Source of the DNA: Cellvibrio japonicus Ueda107
Lineage (GTDB): Bacteria > Pseudomonadota > Gammaproteobacteria > Pseudomonadales > Cellvibrionaceae
Length of the DNA stretch: 64,000 bases
NCBI RefSeq assembly: GCF_000019225.1
Contig: NC_010995.1
Location: forward strand, 2,116,501 to 2,180,500
Reading direction: 5' to 3'
Shown here: in pieces, positions 23,137-34,500 of the stretch
How the letters are laid out: each line of letters opens with the position of its first letter
How positions within the stretch are numbered: position 1 is the stretch's first letter
The notes under the pieces: generated by a model
Told to the model about the DNA's origin: nothing
What the model saw: the letters and a program-made list of their open reading frames with translations, nothing else
Database searches by the model: none
Made by a program: the position numbers and the translations under genes

Positions 23137-24819
23137 ATGAGCACATCTACCCTATGGCAGGAAACTAATTCCCTGCTCAAACCGTTCCGATTACGCATAC
23201 TGATCGCCGCCCTACTCGGAATTTTCAGCGGTTTGGCCACGACAGCACTATTAGCGACGATTAACCTTACGTTAAATGCTGATGGCTCTAATAACCAACT
23301 TATTGTTACCTTTGTCGGTTTGTGCCTGCTGGTCATGGCCTGTACTGCCGGGTCAAACCTGATGGTTAACTATATTGGACAGCATGTGATCTTGCGGTTG
23401 CGGCAGAGTTTGGCCAAGAAAGTATTATTGGCCCCTATTGAACAGCTGGAGCGTTTTCGCAGTCACAGGCTTATTCCTGTACTGGTTGATGATGTTGATA
23501 CCATTAATAAGTTTGTCCTTGATATTGCTCCATTAATTGTGTCGTTTGCGATTACCCTGGGCTGCCTATCCTATCTGGCTTACTTATCTTGGCAGATTTT
23601 ACTCCTGACGATACTTACCGTTGCAATCGGCAGTTTTGCCCAATACCTGGCCCATCGTTTCGGCAAGCCCCATCTGGACGAGGCCCGCGATGCTACAGAT
23701 GACCTGCAAAACCTGTATGAAACATTATCTGATGCCGCCAAAGAACTACGTATCCAACGGCCTCGTCGCTATCAATTATTCTCCGTCCAAATACCGCAAG
23801 TAACGGAGCGTATTTGCCGAGCCAATATTCGTGCAACAAATGTTTTTATCAGTGCGGGTACTTTTGGCTCCATTTTGTTTTTTGTGGTGATCGGTATGGC
23901 TATTGTCTATCAGGCAATGTGGCCATTGGTTGATAAAACGATGCTGGGTGGATTTGTACTGGTCATGCTTTATGTAAAAGCACCCCTGGAGTTTATGATA
24001 ACGACTATACCCAATGTCACCCGGGCTCAAGTTGCCTTCCAGCGTATTGCTACGCTATCTAGGCAATTTCTCTCTCCGGAACCTCACCTGCTCACCACAA
24101 AAAATCTTCATTCATCCGTTGGGACTGTACCTGGTCAGGAATGGCGTAATCCAGTTGCCCCATTCCAGCGGCTACAGCTCAAATCCATACAATACACCTT
24201 TCCCTCCAATGATGATCTTCCTCCTTTCAAGCTGGGGCCGTTGAGCCTGGATATTCATGCCGGAGATATAGTGTTTATTGTCGGCGAGAACGGTTGTGGC
24301 AAAACCACACTCATTAAATTACTGCTCGGACTCTATGAGCCCCAACAAGGTCAAATCCTCCTCAATGGCAAACCGGTTTTCAGGGAGTCGTTGGATGATT
24401 ATCGCCAACTGTTTACTACCGTCTTTTCCGATTACCACCTGTTTGAGGAGCTTGCCCAGGGCTTGGATCATTTACCTGAACAGGCTATGCATTACCTGCA
24501 GCGCATGGATATTGCGCATAAAGTTGGTATACGCAATGGGGCCTTTACGACGACAGAACTATCCACCGGACAACGCAAGCGTTTGGCACTGATCAATGCA
24601 TGGCTGGAAAATCGCTCCATTCTCATCTTCGACGAATGGGCAGCGGACCAGGATCCCACCTTTCGGCGGATTTTTTATACGGAGTTATTGCCCGATTTAA
24701 AGCGGCTGGGCAAAACACTCGTTGTCATTTCACACGATGATCGCTATTTTCATGTGGCGGATAGGATTGTCGAACTTAATGCAGGAGTGGTCGTAGACAA
24801 GGCAGAGGAAGTAGTATAG
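23137..24819 (+). CDS. pvdE: PvdE-type ABC exporter (fused membrane and ATPase)
   Basis: 560 residues. Six hydrophobic segments in the first ~320 residues (for example LRILIAALLGIFSGLATTALLA and ISAGTFGSILFFVVIGMAIVY), then the ATPase with Walker A GENGCGKTTLIKLLLG (~387-402), signature LSTGQRKRLALI (~480), Walker B RSILIFDEWAADQDP and the switch His in VVISHDDRYF. This layout is the cyclic-peptide/SyrD-PvdE exporter type. PvdE carries the acylated precursor ferribactin from cytoplasm to periplasm, where PvdQ, PvdP, PvdM and PvdO act. Co-transcribed with pvdM and followed by the receptor gene with its own promoter. Confidence 0.93.
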   Translation: MSTSTLWQETNSLLKPFRLRILIAALLGIFSGLATTALLATINLTLNADGSNNQLIVTFVGLCLLVMACTAGSNLMVNYIGQHVILRLRQSLAKKVLLAPIEQLERFRSHRLIPVLVDDVDTINKFVLDIAPLIVSFAITLGCLSYLAYLSWQILLLTILTVAIGSFAQYLAHRFGKPHLDEARDATDDLQNLYETLSDAAKELRIQRPRRYQLFSVQIPQVTERICRANIRATNVFISAGTFGSILFFVVIGMAIVYQAMWPLVDKTMLGGFVLVMLYVKAPLEFMITTIPNVTRAQVAFQRIATLSRQFLSPEPHLLTTKNLHSSVGTVPGQEWRNPVAPFQRLQLKSIQYTFPSNDDLPPFKLGPLSLDIHAGDIVFIVGENGCGKTTLIKLLLGLYEPQQGQILLNGKPVFRESLDDYRQLFTTVFSDYHLFEELAQGLDHLPEQAMHYLQRMDIAHKVGIRNGAFTTTELSTGQRKRLALINAWLENRSILIFDEWAADQDPTFRRIFYTELLPDLKRLGKTLVVISHDDRYFHVADRIVELNAGVVVDKAEEVV

Positions 24820-24914
24820 GTTCCTTCCATAGTCGATACGGAAGGAAAAATTCCTATATAAATCAATTGGTTATAAATAGCCTATAACGAAATTAAAAAA
24901 TAATCAATTATTCC

Positions 24915-24938
24915 TAAATTTTCTACCGGACCGTTCGT
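24915..24938 (+). promoter_or_regulatory. Iron-starvation box, receptor gene
   Basis: TAAAT (24915-24919), 16 nt, CGT (24936-24938), perfect, with TAAATT...TCGTT. It ends 36 nt before the ATG at 24975 and would place the transcription start close to the ATG at 24948, which argues for the later start. Confidence 0.8.
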
Positions 24939-24974
24939 TTATCTTGGATGACAACATCAACAAGAGAGGGCCAT

Positions 24975-27434
24975 ATGTCCGATAAGTCTATTTCTGCATT
25001 GAGAACCAAAAAGAAAGCAAAACCTGGTATTGATCACATTTGGCCATGGGCCAGGCATTCATGTATTGCACTGGCAATGGCTGCATCAATGCAGGTAATT
25101 GCACAGCAACCCATTAATATCCCTGCCCAACCATTAGCAGATGCACTAAAGCAACTGGGGGAAAAAACAGGCCTGCAGATTATTTATGATGCTGCAATTA
25201 TAAAAGGCCTCAACAGCCAATCGGCGCAAGGATCGAACTCCCAGGAAGTGCTGCGGCAACTCCTGGGAAACACCAATATAAAATATACGATTTCAGGTAA
25301 TTCGGTGACTTTACATGCACAGAATAATGCTGCCGCTTTGCCATCAGTACAAATTATTAGTGCCCCATTAGGTTCTACTACTGAAGGTTCCGGTTCTTAT
25401 ACGACTGGTGATACCAACAGTTCTACCGGACTGGCCTTGTCCTTGCGCGAGACCCCCCAATCAATTACGGTGATGAGCCATGATCGCTTGAAGGATCAAG
25501 GCCTGACTGATGTCGACAAGGTGATGGAGCAGGTTGTAGGTATAGAGCCAGACAGAAGAAGCTCAATAGGTGGCGATTCTGTTGGGTATGTCGCGCGTGG
25601 TTTTTTCGTGTCAAATTATCAGGTTGATGGAATCCCCAGGCCAGCTGCTATTTACGGCTTCTCTGAAGATAAAGCCGATCTGCTAGCCTATGACCGCCTT
25701 GAAATTGTACGCGGCCCCTCAGGTTTGATGACCGGTGCAGGAAACCCATCCGCTGCTATCAACTTGATCCGCAAACGCCCCACTGATGATTTTCAGGCTA
25801 ATATATCAGCCAAAACTGGCTCCTGGGATTTGTATCGCCTGCAAACCGATGTTGCTGGTTCATTGAGTGATAGTGGCAAGGTGCGTGGCAGATTTGCTGT
25901 AGCCAAACAGGAAAACGATACTTTTGTTGAGCGTGAGCACATTGACCGGCAGATAGTCTATGGTGTTGTGGACGCGATGCTCTTTGAGACAACTGAGGTG
26001 TTTGCCGGGGTTGAGTATCAGGACATCAAAGCTACAGGCGTGTCTCGTGGTGGTGTGCCCTTGTATTTCAGTGATGGATCAAAGACAAACCTGGATACCT
26101 CCACCAACTCCGGCACTGACTGGTCGGCATTTAATCACGACAGCACAACGGTGTTTGTTGGGTTGGAGCACTTTTTCAGTGAGATCTGGAAGCTGAAACT
26201 CGACGCTGAGCATAAAGAGGGAACCTATGACCAGAAGTTTGGCTATGCCTACGCAAGAACCATTAATAAAGACACAGGGGCTGGTGCCATGCTGTACAGC
26301 ACGCGCTGGAATGGCGATACAGAACTCAACGCCTTCAATGCCAACCTTCAGGGAGCTTTTGAGTGGTTCGGGCGCAACCATGAACTGGCATTCAACCTGT
26401 TCCACGCTGCCTATAAGTCAGAGGCACCGGCTTATCCCGGTTGGTATGACGGTGGGGACTACAGGGCTACCATAAGCAATATTTTCGATTTTTATAACAC
26501 TGGCGCATGGCCGGAGCCTGATTTAAGTGCAACGGGTATCATCAATGGTGGAGATGTAAAAACGACTTCATTGTCTGGTGTTATACGCCTGAAACCATCG
26601 GATTCCGTTTCAGTTATTTTGGGTTCACGGCTTACTGACTGGGAACAAACAAGATGGAGTAAAAATACTGGCGCCGCTGCAATAACCTCACCGGTAACCA
26701 AGGAAAACGGTGTTATTACTCCCTACACTGGTCTGGTAGTAGATATTACCGATAATTGGTCAGCCTATGCCAGCTATACCAGTATCTTTGAGCCGCAGAG
26801 TGTAAAAGATATTACCGGTAACACTCTGGACCCCTTGGAGGGCAATAACTACGAGTTGGGATTAAAGGCGGGATATTTGAACGGGCGGCTTAATATCAGC
26901 GCCGCTGTATTTCAAATGAAACAGGAAAACTACCCGGTGATCATAGGTAACCAAGTTACCGCTCCGGATGGCAGTCGTGCCTATCGCGCAGAAAAAGGAG
27001 TGGAAGCTGATGGCTTTGAAGTGGAAATCGCTGGCCAGTTGCTTCCAGGTTGGCAGATTGCAGGCGGCTTTGCACGTGCCAAGGCAGAGGACAACAATGG
27101 AAAACCATTGAGAAGCAGGATACCTGAAAATACTTTCAAAGTGTTTAGTTCCTACCAGCTCCATGGAGCGCTAAGTGGTTTTACTGTTGGAGGAAGTTTG
27201 CGCTGGCAGGATACAACTTATTTAGAAAATACTGGTCCGAATGGTGAAACTTTTGAGCAAAAGGAAGTGTTTTTGGTTGACACAATGGCCAAATATCTCG
27301 TGAATGATCATGTCACTCTTAGTCTGAATATCAACAACCTGTTTGATGAAACCTACTACGGTGCACTAGACGTAGGTAGTGCACGTTATGGTGAGCCGAG
27401 GAATATTAGCTTATCAATAAGCTATGATTTCTAG
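24975..27434 (+). CDS. fpvA: FpvA-like TonB-dependent siderophore receptor with signalling domain
   Basis: 819 residues from ATG 24975, which has AGAGAGGG upstream; the ATG at 24948 lies only 10 nt from the promoter -10 and is unlikely. Signal peptide (CIALAMAASMQVIAQQ), then the STN secretin/TonB signalling domain (INIPAQPLADALKQLGEKTGLQIIYD ... QEVLRQLLGNTNIKYTISGNSVTL, ~38-110). The plug follows with ETPQSITVMSHDRLKDQGLTD and YDRLEIVRGPSGLMTGAGNPSAAINLIRK. A 22-strand barrel ends in ISYDF with the terminal Phe. Takes up the ferric siderophore across the outer membrane and signals through a FecR-type anti-sigma (13675-14697). Same place relative to pvdE as in Pseudomonas. Confidence 0.93.
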   Translation: MSDKSISALRTKKKAKPGIDHIWPWARHSCIALAMAASMQVIAQQPINIPAQPLADALKQLGEKTGLQIIYDAAIIKGLNSQSAQGSNSQEVLRQLLGNTNIKYTISGNSVTLHAQNNAAALPSVQIISAPLGSTTEGSGSYTTGDTNSSTGLALSLRETPQSITVMSHDRLKDQGLTDVDKVMEQVVGIEPDRRSSIGGDSVGYVARGFFVSNYQVDGIPRPAAIYGFSEDKADLLAYDRLEIVRGPSGLMTGAGNPSAAINLIRKRPTDDFQANISAKTGSWDLYRLQTDVAGSLSDSGKVRGRFAVAKQENDTFVEREHIDRQIVYGVVDAMLFETTEVFAGVEYQDIKATGVSRGGVPLYFSDGSKTNLDTSTNSGTDWSAFNHDSTTVFVGLEHFFSEIWKLKLDAEHKEGTYDQKFGYAYARTINKDTGAGAMLYSTRWNGDTELNAFNANLQGAFEWFGRNHELAFNLFHAAYKSEAPAYPGWYDGGDYRATISNIFDFYNTGAWPEPDLSATGIINGGDVKTTSLSGVIRLKPSDSVSVILGSRLTDWEQTRWSKNTGAAAITSPVTKENGVITPYTGLVVDITDNWSAYASYTSIFEPQSVKDITGNTLDPLEGNNYELGLKAGYLNGRLNISAAVFQMKQENYPVIIGNQVTAPDGSRAYRAEKGVEADGFEVEIAGQLLPGWQIAGGFARAKAEDNNGKPLRSRIPENTFKVFSSYQLHGALSGFTVGGSLRWQDTTYLENTGPNGETFEQKEVFLVDTMAKYLVNDHVTLSLNINNLFDETYYGALDVGSARYGEPRNISLSISYDF

Positions 27435-27460
27435 GTAATCCATCAGTTTGATAGGCAGCC

Positions 27461-27490
27461 CAAGCATCTACACTTATGTGTGGATGCTTG
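27461..27490. terminator. Bidirectional terminator between receptor and esterase genes
   Basis: CAAGCATCTACAC (27461-27473) and GTGTGGATGCTTG (27478-27490) form a 13-bp stem with one wobble pair and a TTAT loop, between convergent genes. No long T-run. Confidence 0.72.
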
Positions 27491-27512
27491 TTACATATGG
27501 AGGGGATAAAAT

Positions 27513-28484
27513 TTAGAAATTTAGCTGGGATTGAATGCTCTTTAACCAAAGGATTGTTTCTTTATAAATATTATCAACCTCATCAACAATTCCTCCCATA
27601 CGTAAATAATCATGCGTTAGCGCGTTTTCCACAGTCAGCTGGACGCAAGTTCCATGAGTCTGAAGTAACTGTGCATAAGCACTACCTTCATCATGTAATG
27701 GGTCAAATTTAGCAAGTCTTATGTAGGTAGGTGGCAAGATAGGAATATCTGATATCAATAAGGGAGATATCGTCCAATGGCTCCGTTGATCAGTTTCAAC
27801 ATAGTGCTGATAAAACCACTCTAAAGTTTCGCTTTCGAGCAAATAACCTTTTCCATAATCCCGATGAGATGCTCGTAGTCTGGTTGTATCTGTTACTGGA
27901 TAAAACAACAATTGGGCTATCGGTTTTACCTCCATCCAATCCGGGTGTTTTACTGAAGTAATGGCTAATGTCGTTGCCAATGTTGCGCCAGCACTATCCC
28001 CAGCAACGACTACGTGTGCAGAGTCCAAGTCAAATGCTGCCCCTTGTTTTGATAGCCAGTTTGCTGTATCCAAAGCATCCTCCACTGCAACAGGCCAACG
28101 ATACTCTGGTGCCAACCGATACTCCGGAGCTAATACGGCGAAATCGCCATACCAGGCTAAACGACGACATATCCCTTCATGGGAATCCAGGCTGCCAACA
28201 ACATAACCCCCTCCGTGGAAATATAGTATCACTGGCAGCTTCTCACTGACTTTACCCGTTTTTCGATACAGGCGAGCACGGATTGTCTTACCATCCCTTG
28301 TCGGTATAAGCACAGCAGTCACTGTTATTGATTTAGGTGGATCAGGATCCAATACCAGTGACGTCTGTTCAAATACTACGCGAGCTTGCTCAACGGATAG
28401 TGCATGTAATGGTTTATTTTGCCCACTCATACGACCCAATGTGATCAGCTCAAGAAATGTCTCTAATTCAGGATGCAATGACAT
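27513..28484 (-). CDS. HSL-family alpha/beta hydrolase at the end of the NRPS operon
   Basis: 323 residues. Oxyanion motif FHGGGYVVGS (~91-100), nucleophile GDSAGATLA (~165-173), Asp in AKFDPLHDEG and His in ALTHDYLRMGG, the hormone-sensitive-lipase esterase pattern. No signal peptide, so cytoplasmic. It follows the terminal NRPS by 52 nt in the same direction with no promoter of its own visible, so it is likely co-expressed with the siderophore genes. It could hydrolyse an ester in the peptide, release iron by cleaving the ferric siderophore, or edit acyl intermediates; none is demonstrated and I recall no counterpart in the P. aeruginosa pvd locus. Confidence 0.8.
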   Translation of the reverse strand: MSLHPELETFLELITLGRMSGQNKPLHALSVEQARVVFEQTSLVLDPDPPKSITVTAVLIPTRDGKTIRARLYRKTGKVSEKLPVILYFHGGGYVVGSLDSHEGICRRLAWYGDFAVLAPEYRLAPEYRWPVAVEDALDTANWLSKQGAAFDLDSAHVVVAGDSAGATLATTLAITSVKHPDWMEVKPIAQLLFYPVTDTTRLRASHRDYGKGYLLESETLEWFYQHYVETDQRSHWTISPLLISDIPILPPTYIRLAKFDPLHDEGSAYAQLLQTHGTCVQLTVENALTHDYLRMGGIVDEVDNIYKETILWLKSIQSQLNF

Positions 28485-28536
28485 AATGTTCAGCTTCCAT
28501 TGTATAAATCACCAACTCAACTCTACAATAAAACAT

Positions 28537-31500
28537 TTATCCAATCAGATATCGGATGACAGATTGTAGAAAACAATCATGTCTCAAGATGTCATAATGG
28601 GTTGCCTCTATATTAGTGCTGGCCATTCTACCAATAAAAGTAGACTCTAACTCATTCACCTTATGCTTAGGTTTTTTACCGGCCCACCAAAAATATGTTT
28701 GAGCCGCCGCCATTGGTATCTCTTGCAATTGCCGGGACAGTAGTTTCAATTTCATACCCACTGTAAAAATATGAGCCAGCTCACTAGCATCAACCTCTCC
28801 ATAGAGAGTATTGCGACCAAGGCGATTTTGTACCTGTATGAGAAATTGCTCTGTTGCTATCTGATCACCTACTACCAGCGAATCCATGTTTTCTGGTAGT
28901 AAGTGCTGCCCAGGTATCGCATATACGTGTGTTAAAAATCCCCTCAACTCTTCGAGTTGCTCATTATCTATCACAGTAACATCCGGGCGGGGAACAAAAC
29001 TGTCAACTAAACCAAGAAACGCAATAGACTCCCCTTCCCTTTCCAACTGATTAGCGATCAGTGTTGCCAATGTTCCGCCCAGAGACCACCCCAGCAAATA
29101 ATATGGGCCTTTTGGCTGTACGCGTCGTATGTCATTAATGTAATTAAACGCCATAGCCTGTAATGATGTGTCATTCCAGGAAGTATCCAACAGCATGCGG
29201 CAACGTATTCCATAAACGGCATAATGACCTTCAAGCTGTTGTGCTAGTGGCTCGTAGTCGAAGACTGTGCCATAACCTGCATGGGGACAGAACAATATCG
29301 GTAAACCTGTTTCCCTTTTATTTAGCGGCGTCAATAAATTTACCGGCAAAGAGATCAGGGGAGAATAGCCTGAGAGTTCTGCAATAGTTGGCTTACTCAT
29401 CATATCCGTAAGCTTTACTTTAAGATCGATATCGGATTGAGAGCGTATTTTACTTAGCACTTTAAGTGCTCGTAATGAATCCCCTCCAAGTGCAAAGAAA
29501 TTGTCTGTCACACCAATCTGTTGTACACCTAATACATCTTCCCATATACCTGCCAATGTCCGCTCTACCTCATTGCGAGGTGCCACAAAGGTGTGCGATT
29601 TGAAATGAATATCGGGAAGCGCGTTGCGATCTACCTTACCGCTAGGGCCTACGGGAAAAGCTGGCATTACCTGAATCATCGCTGGCACCATGTAATTCGG
29701 TAATGATGAAGCCAACTGACGGCGCAAGGTGTCCCCCATATCAGGGATCGCTGATACAACATAAGCGACAAGTTGTTTACCTTGTTCACTATCTCTGGCA
29801 ATGACAACTGCATCCTGCACGGATGGTTGTTGCCGTAACCGGGACTCAATTTCTCCCAACTCAATTCTAAATCCACGTATTTTAACTTGGTGATCCACTC
29901 TGCCAATATAATCTACTATCCCATCCCGACGATAACGAACCAGATCACCGGTTCGATACAGCCGCTCACCACAGGAAGAAAATGGATTGGCAATAAAGCG
30001 CTCCGCCGTCAATGATGGTTGCCGGTGATAACCACGCGCCAAACCGACACCACCAATATACAATTCGCCAATTACTCCAACAGGTACCGGATTGAGCTGT
30101 TGGTCCAGGACGACTATGCTGCGCTTACCTACCTGTCGACCAATAGGTGCGTAGGGGGCTTCACATACACCATTGCTATCCGTCTTCCAGAGCAATGGAG
30201 TAACAACTGTTTCTGTAGGGCCATAACCATTGGTCAAATAGCGAGGTTTCAAATGGCGTTTGACCAGTTCGAAATTAGCATCGGCAACAGCATCACCACC
30301 AAAACAATAAATATCGACCGCTGGTGGAGCACCGTCCTGTCCCTTTGCAAACTCCGCAAGTTGTTGCAAATAGGCGGGCGGGAAACAGGCAATAGTAATG
30401 TGATGATAGTGTAATGCTTGCCAGGTTTCTTCCGGTGTCCACAGGTGGTTATCGCGAACTATCAAACACCCGCCTTTAATAAGCGTCGTTAGGGAGCGTT
30501 CTTGAGCGCCATCAAAGGCAAAAGACATAAACAGCAGTTCCCTGGTGTTCGCGTCCATCTCATAAAGTTCCGCAATAGCAGTACAATGCATCGCCAATGC
30601 GCCATGAGTGACACTGACTCCTTTAGGTTTTCCCGTGGATCCAGATGTATAAATAATATAGGCAAGATTTTCCGCCATAATTGATGTCGATAGGCAATTG
30701 TCTGACTCACTATTCAGCACCACAAGATCTATCATCACCGCTGTGTCAACAGTTAGTGCTGGTAGTTGTTCCAGAACACTCGCCGTGGTTATCAATGTCT
30801 TCATACCAGAGTCTTCAATAGACCACTGCAATCGTTCTTGTGGATAGTCGATATCGAGAGGCACATAGGCTGCACCGGTTTTGAGTACAGCGTAAAATGC
30901 TACTATCATTTCCACTGAGCGGGGTAGCGCAACACCAATACAGGTTTCACAATCAGCCCCTATAGTAATAAGATGCTGGGCTAATCGATTTGCTTGTTGT
31001 TCAAGCTCACCATAAGTTAACTGTACATCACCACAAATGACTGCCACTGCCTCGGCTCGGGTCATAGCTTGTTCTTGAATCAATTCCACTATCAACTTGT
31101 CAGCAATCGGTATTAATTTTGATGGAAGCTCTGCTTGTGCCACAAAGTCGGGAATATGCTTTATGGTTGTCCGGAGATTCCCCAATCGGGCATTGGGATT
31201 ATTGAGCATATCCTTCAGCAGGGTGTCAAAACTTTGTTGAATCATTTCTACCGCTTCACGACCGAAATGGTGGGACATGTACATAAACTCAATTTCAAGG
31301 GTATCCCCCAAACGAATAGCTAAATCCATTGCATAGTTGGTCACGTCACGACTTGAAACAGCTTCGAATTCAAGTTGCCCGTTACCCGCATCTTTCAAGC
31401 TTTCATCAATCGGATAATTTTCAAAAACGATGATGCTATCGAATAGCGCCTGCCCTGGGCGGCCGGCCCAACGTTGGATATCAGCTAAGGGGGCATGCTC

Positions 31501-34500
31501 AAAATCGCGTATTGCAAGGTTAAAGTTCTGTAACTGCTGTAACCAGTCAAGTACTGTTTGCTCCTCGCGCAGTGTTTGGATAACCGGTAGGGTATTTATA
31601 AACAACCCCAGCACGGTGTTTGCACCATGCAATCCTGTTGGCCGGCCGGCCACTGTTGATCCGAAACAGACAGTTTTCTGACCGGTAAAGCGTTGCAATA
31701 GCAACAACCAAACGCCTTGAATCAAGGTATTTGGTGTGATGCGATGACGTTGACTCCATTGGATCAAATCATGCGTTTTATCTTCATCCCAATGCAGGTA
31801 AATAGCCTCATGCTTTCCAACAGCGTCTGTTGGCTTGGGATAAAGTGTATTCGCCAGTAATGTAGGCTCCGTCAATGGCGCTACAGTCTCTACCCAAAAG
31901 CGTTGCAACTCTTCGCTAGATTGTGCCTGTAACCATTGTATGTAATTACGATAACGGCTTTCCCTGGCAGGCAGAGAGCGCCCAAAATAATTGGCCAGTA
32001 CTTCAGCGACCAGTAATGAGCCACTCCAGCCATCCATTAGAATGTGATGACGAGTCCATATCAGGTAATAGCGATCACCATCAAGCTTTACCAAGGTAAG
32101 TCGCATTAAAGGTGGTGATAATAAATTGAAACTATTGTCGCGATCAGCTATTGCTAAATTCTGCAGCTCTATTTCTGTGACGTGCCGGTCGGACCAGTCT
32201 ATACGCATAACCGGTAAGCGGGCTTTTTTATAAACTACTTGTAATGGTTCATTCAAATTACTAGCGGTCAAAAAACCGGTTCTCAATATTTCCTGTCGTT
32301 GTATTACCTGTTCCCAAGCAGTTACAAACCGATCGCCATCTAAGCCAGTAATAAGGACAATGGTCTGGTTTATGTAAACACCTGCATCATTATCCTGTAC
32401 GGTATGAAACAACATACCCTGCTGCATCGGTGACAATGGATAAATGTCTTCAATATCAGAAACTGCAACCGGTAATCTGTCCAGCTGCTCTTGTGTCAAC
32501 GCAATCAATGGGAAGTCCGACGGCGTAACTGCCCCCTGATCATTACTACAACAATGATCTATCAACGATCGAAGCTCCTCTCCATAGGCATCTGCCAACT
32601 TCTGTATCGTCTCAACTCGATACATTTCCCCACTGAAATTCCAGCCCAGATTCAACTCACCGTTGTAAACTTGGCCATTAATTGATAGCCAGTTACCCAG
32701 TGGTGACTCTTCACTGTGTCCATCGCCACTGAACTCGCCTGATGGAGTGAATAATCCTTTTTCTGTATCGAAGCTATTGTCGAACTGTCCCAGGTAATTA
32801 AACGTAATACGTGGAACCGGTAACTCTCTGAGTTGATGCTGTATCAACTCATCACCTAAATAGTGCAGTACACCAAATCCCAGTCCCTTGTTTGGCACAG
32901 CACGCAATTGCTCCTTGATGGTCTTGATCGATGTATCCAGGGAAACCGATGGACTCAATTTCACCGGGTACATGGTTGTGAACCAACCCACTGTCCGCGT
33001 CAGGTCAATTCCCTCAAACAGATCCTCACGGCCATGACCCTCTAACTGAACCAGCACCGACGGCTGTTGTGTCCATCGTGCAATCACCCGCGCCAATGCC
33101 GTTAACAGCAAGTCATTGATCTGTGTGCGATAAGCTCGCGGGGCTTCTTTCAGCAGACGCTCGGTCCACCTTGAATCCAAATGTGTGACGACATGACATT
33201 CATATTTTCTCTGTAATCCGCCTGAGAGAATATCCCTCGGTAAGTCTCCTGAAACATTGGTCAGAGCCGTATGCCAATAAACGACCTCATCTTGCAACAC
33301 ATCACTGTGTGCATAATCATACAGACGTTCAGACCATGCCTGTAATGAACTGGTCTTGAGTGGCAGGTAAACCGGTTTACCACCGTACTGCTGCCGATAA
33401 GCCGTTTGCAAATCCTCCAGCAATACCCTCCATGACACACCATCCACCACCAGGTGGTGGATCACCAGCAATAAACGCTGCTCACCATCAGGCAATTCTG
33501 CCAACACTGCCCTCATGAGCGGGCCTTCTGTCAAACACAAGCTGCGCTGGGCTTTATTGCACAACATCTCCAGTTCATCCTTGTCAGCAACGACTACTTG
33601 CCACAACACATCACGCCTAACCTGCTCTGGTGTCATAAACATAGCTTGCCAGCCTGAAGGCTCTATCTCCACAAAACCAAGACGTAAGGCATCGTGATGT
33701 AACAGCAGATATTCGAGACTGGCTTGTAAGTAGTTCGCATGCAATGGCTTGATCGGTGTTAATAACACCGATTGATTCCAATGGTGGCGTTCCGGAATGA
33801 TGTCAGTGAAAAATGACCGCTGGATCGGTGTCAACGGCAAAATACCGGCCACTGGCCCTTGATCCAGATGGACTGTTTTGTCACCTGCCTGCGCCACCAT
33901 CGATAGTTCAGCCAATGTCTGGTATTGGAAAATATCCTTGGCTGTAAACTGGATACCCTGTTGCCGGGAACGGCTCACCAGTTGAATGGATACAATGGAG
34001 TCACCCCCCAGCTCAAAGAAATTGTCATGGCGACCGACCTGTTCCACACCCAGCACGTCTTGCCAGATCCTGGCCAGGTGTTGCTCCATCTCCGATTGTG
34101 GTGCTTCGTACTTGTGCCGGAACTCACTGGCATCCAGGGCTGGTAATGCTTTGCGGTTCAGTTTGCCGTTGCTTGTCAGGGGCATTGATGCCAGCAATAC
34201 ATAATGGTAGGGAACCATATATTCTGGCAGTATTGCTTGCAGGTGGTTTTTTAAGATGGCTCGATAGGTCACGATTGCTTCGGTATTGACGTCTTCTGCG
34301 ACCAACCCTGCATCGGTCGGCACGACATAGGCCACCAACTGCTGGCTATTACTGCCGGGGACATCCTGTACTACCACAGCGGCATTTTTGACACCGGCCT
34401 GTGATTGCAGGTGTGATTCAATTTCACCCAGTTCAATCCGGAAACCACGGATCTTTACCTGGTGGTCTATTCGACCAAGGTATTCCAACTGTCCTTTTCC

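Noticed and set aside
24878..24900. Earlier TAAAT motifs upstream of the receptor
   Set aside because: Spacing to any CGT is wrong; the site at 24915-24938 is perfect.
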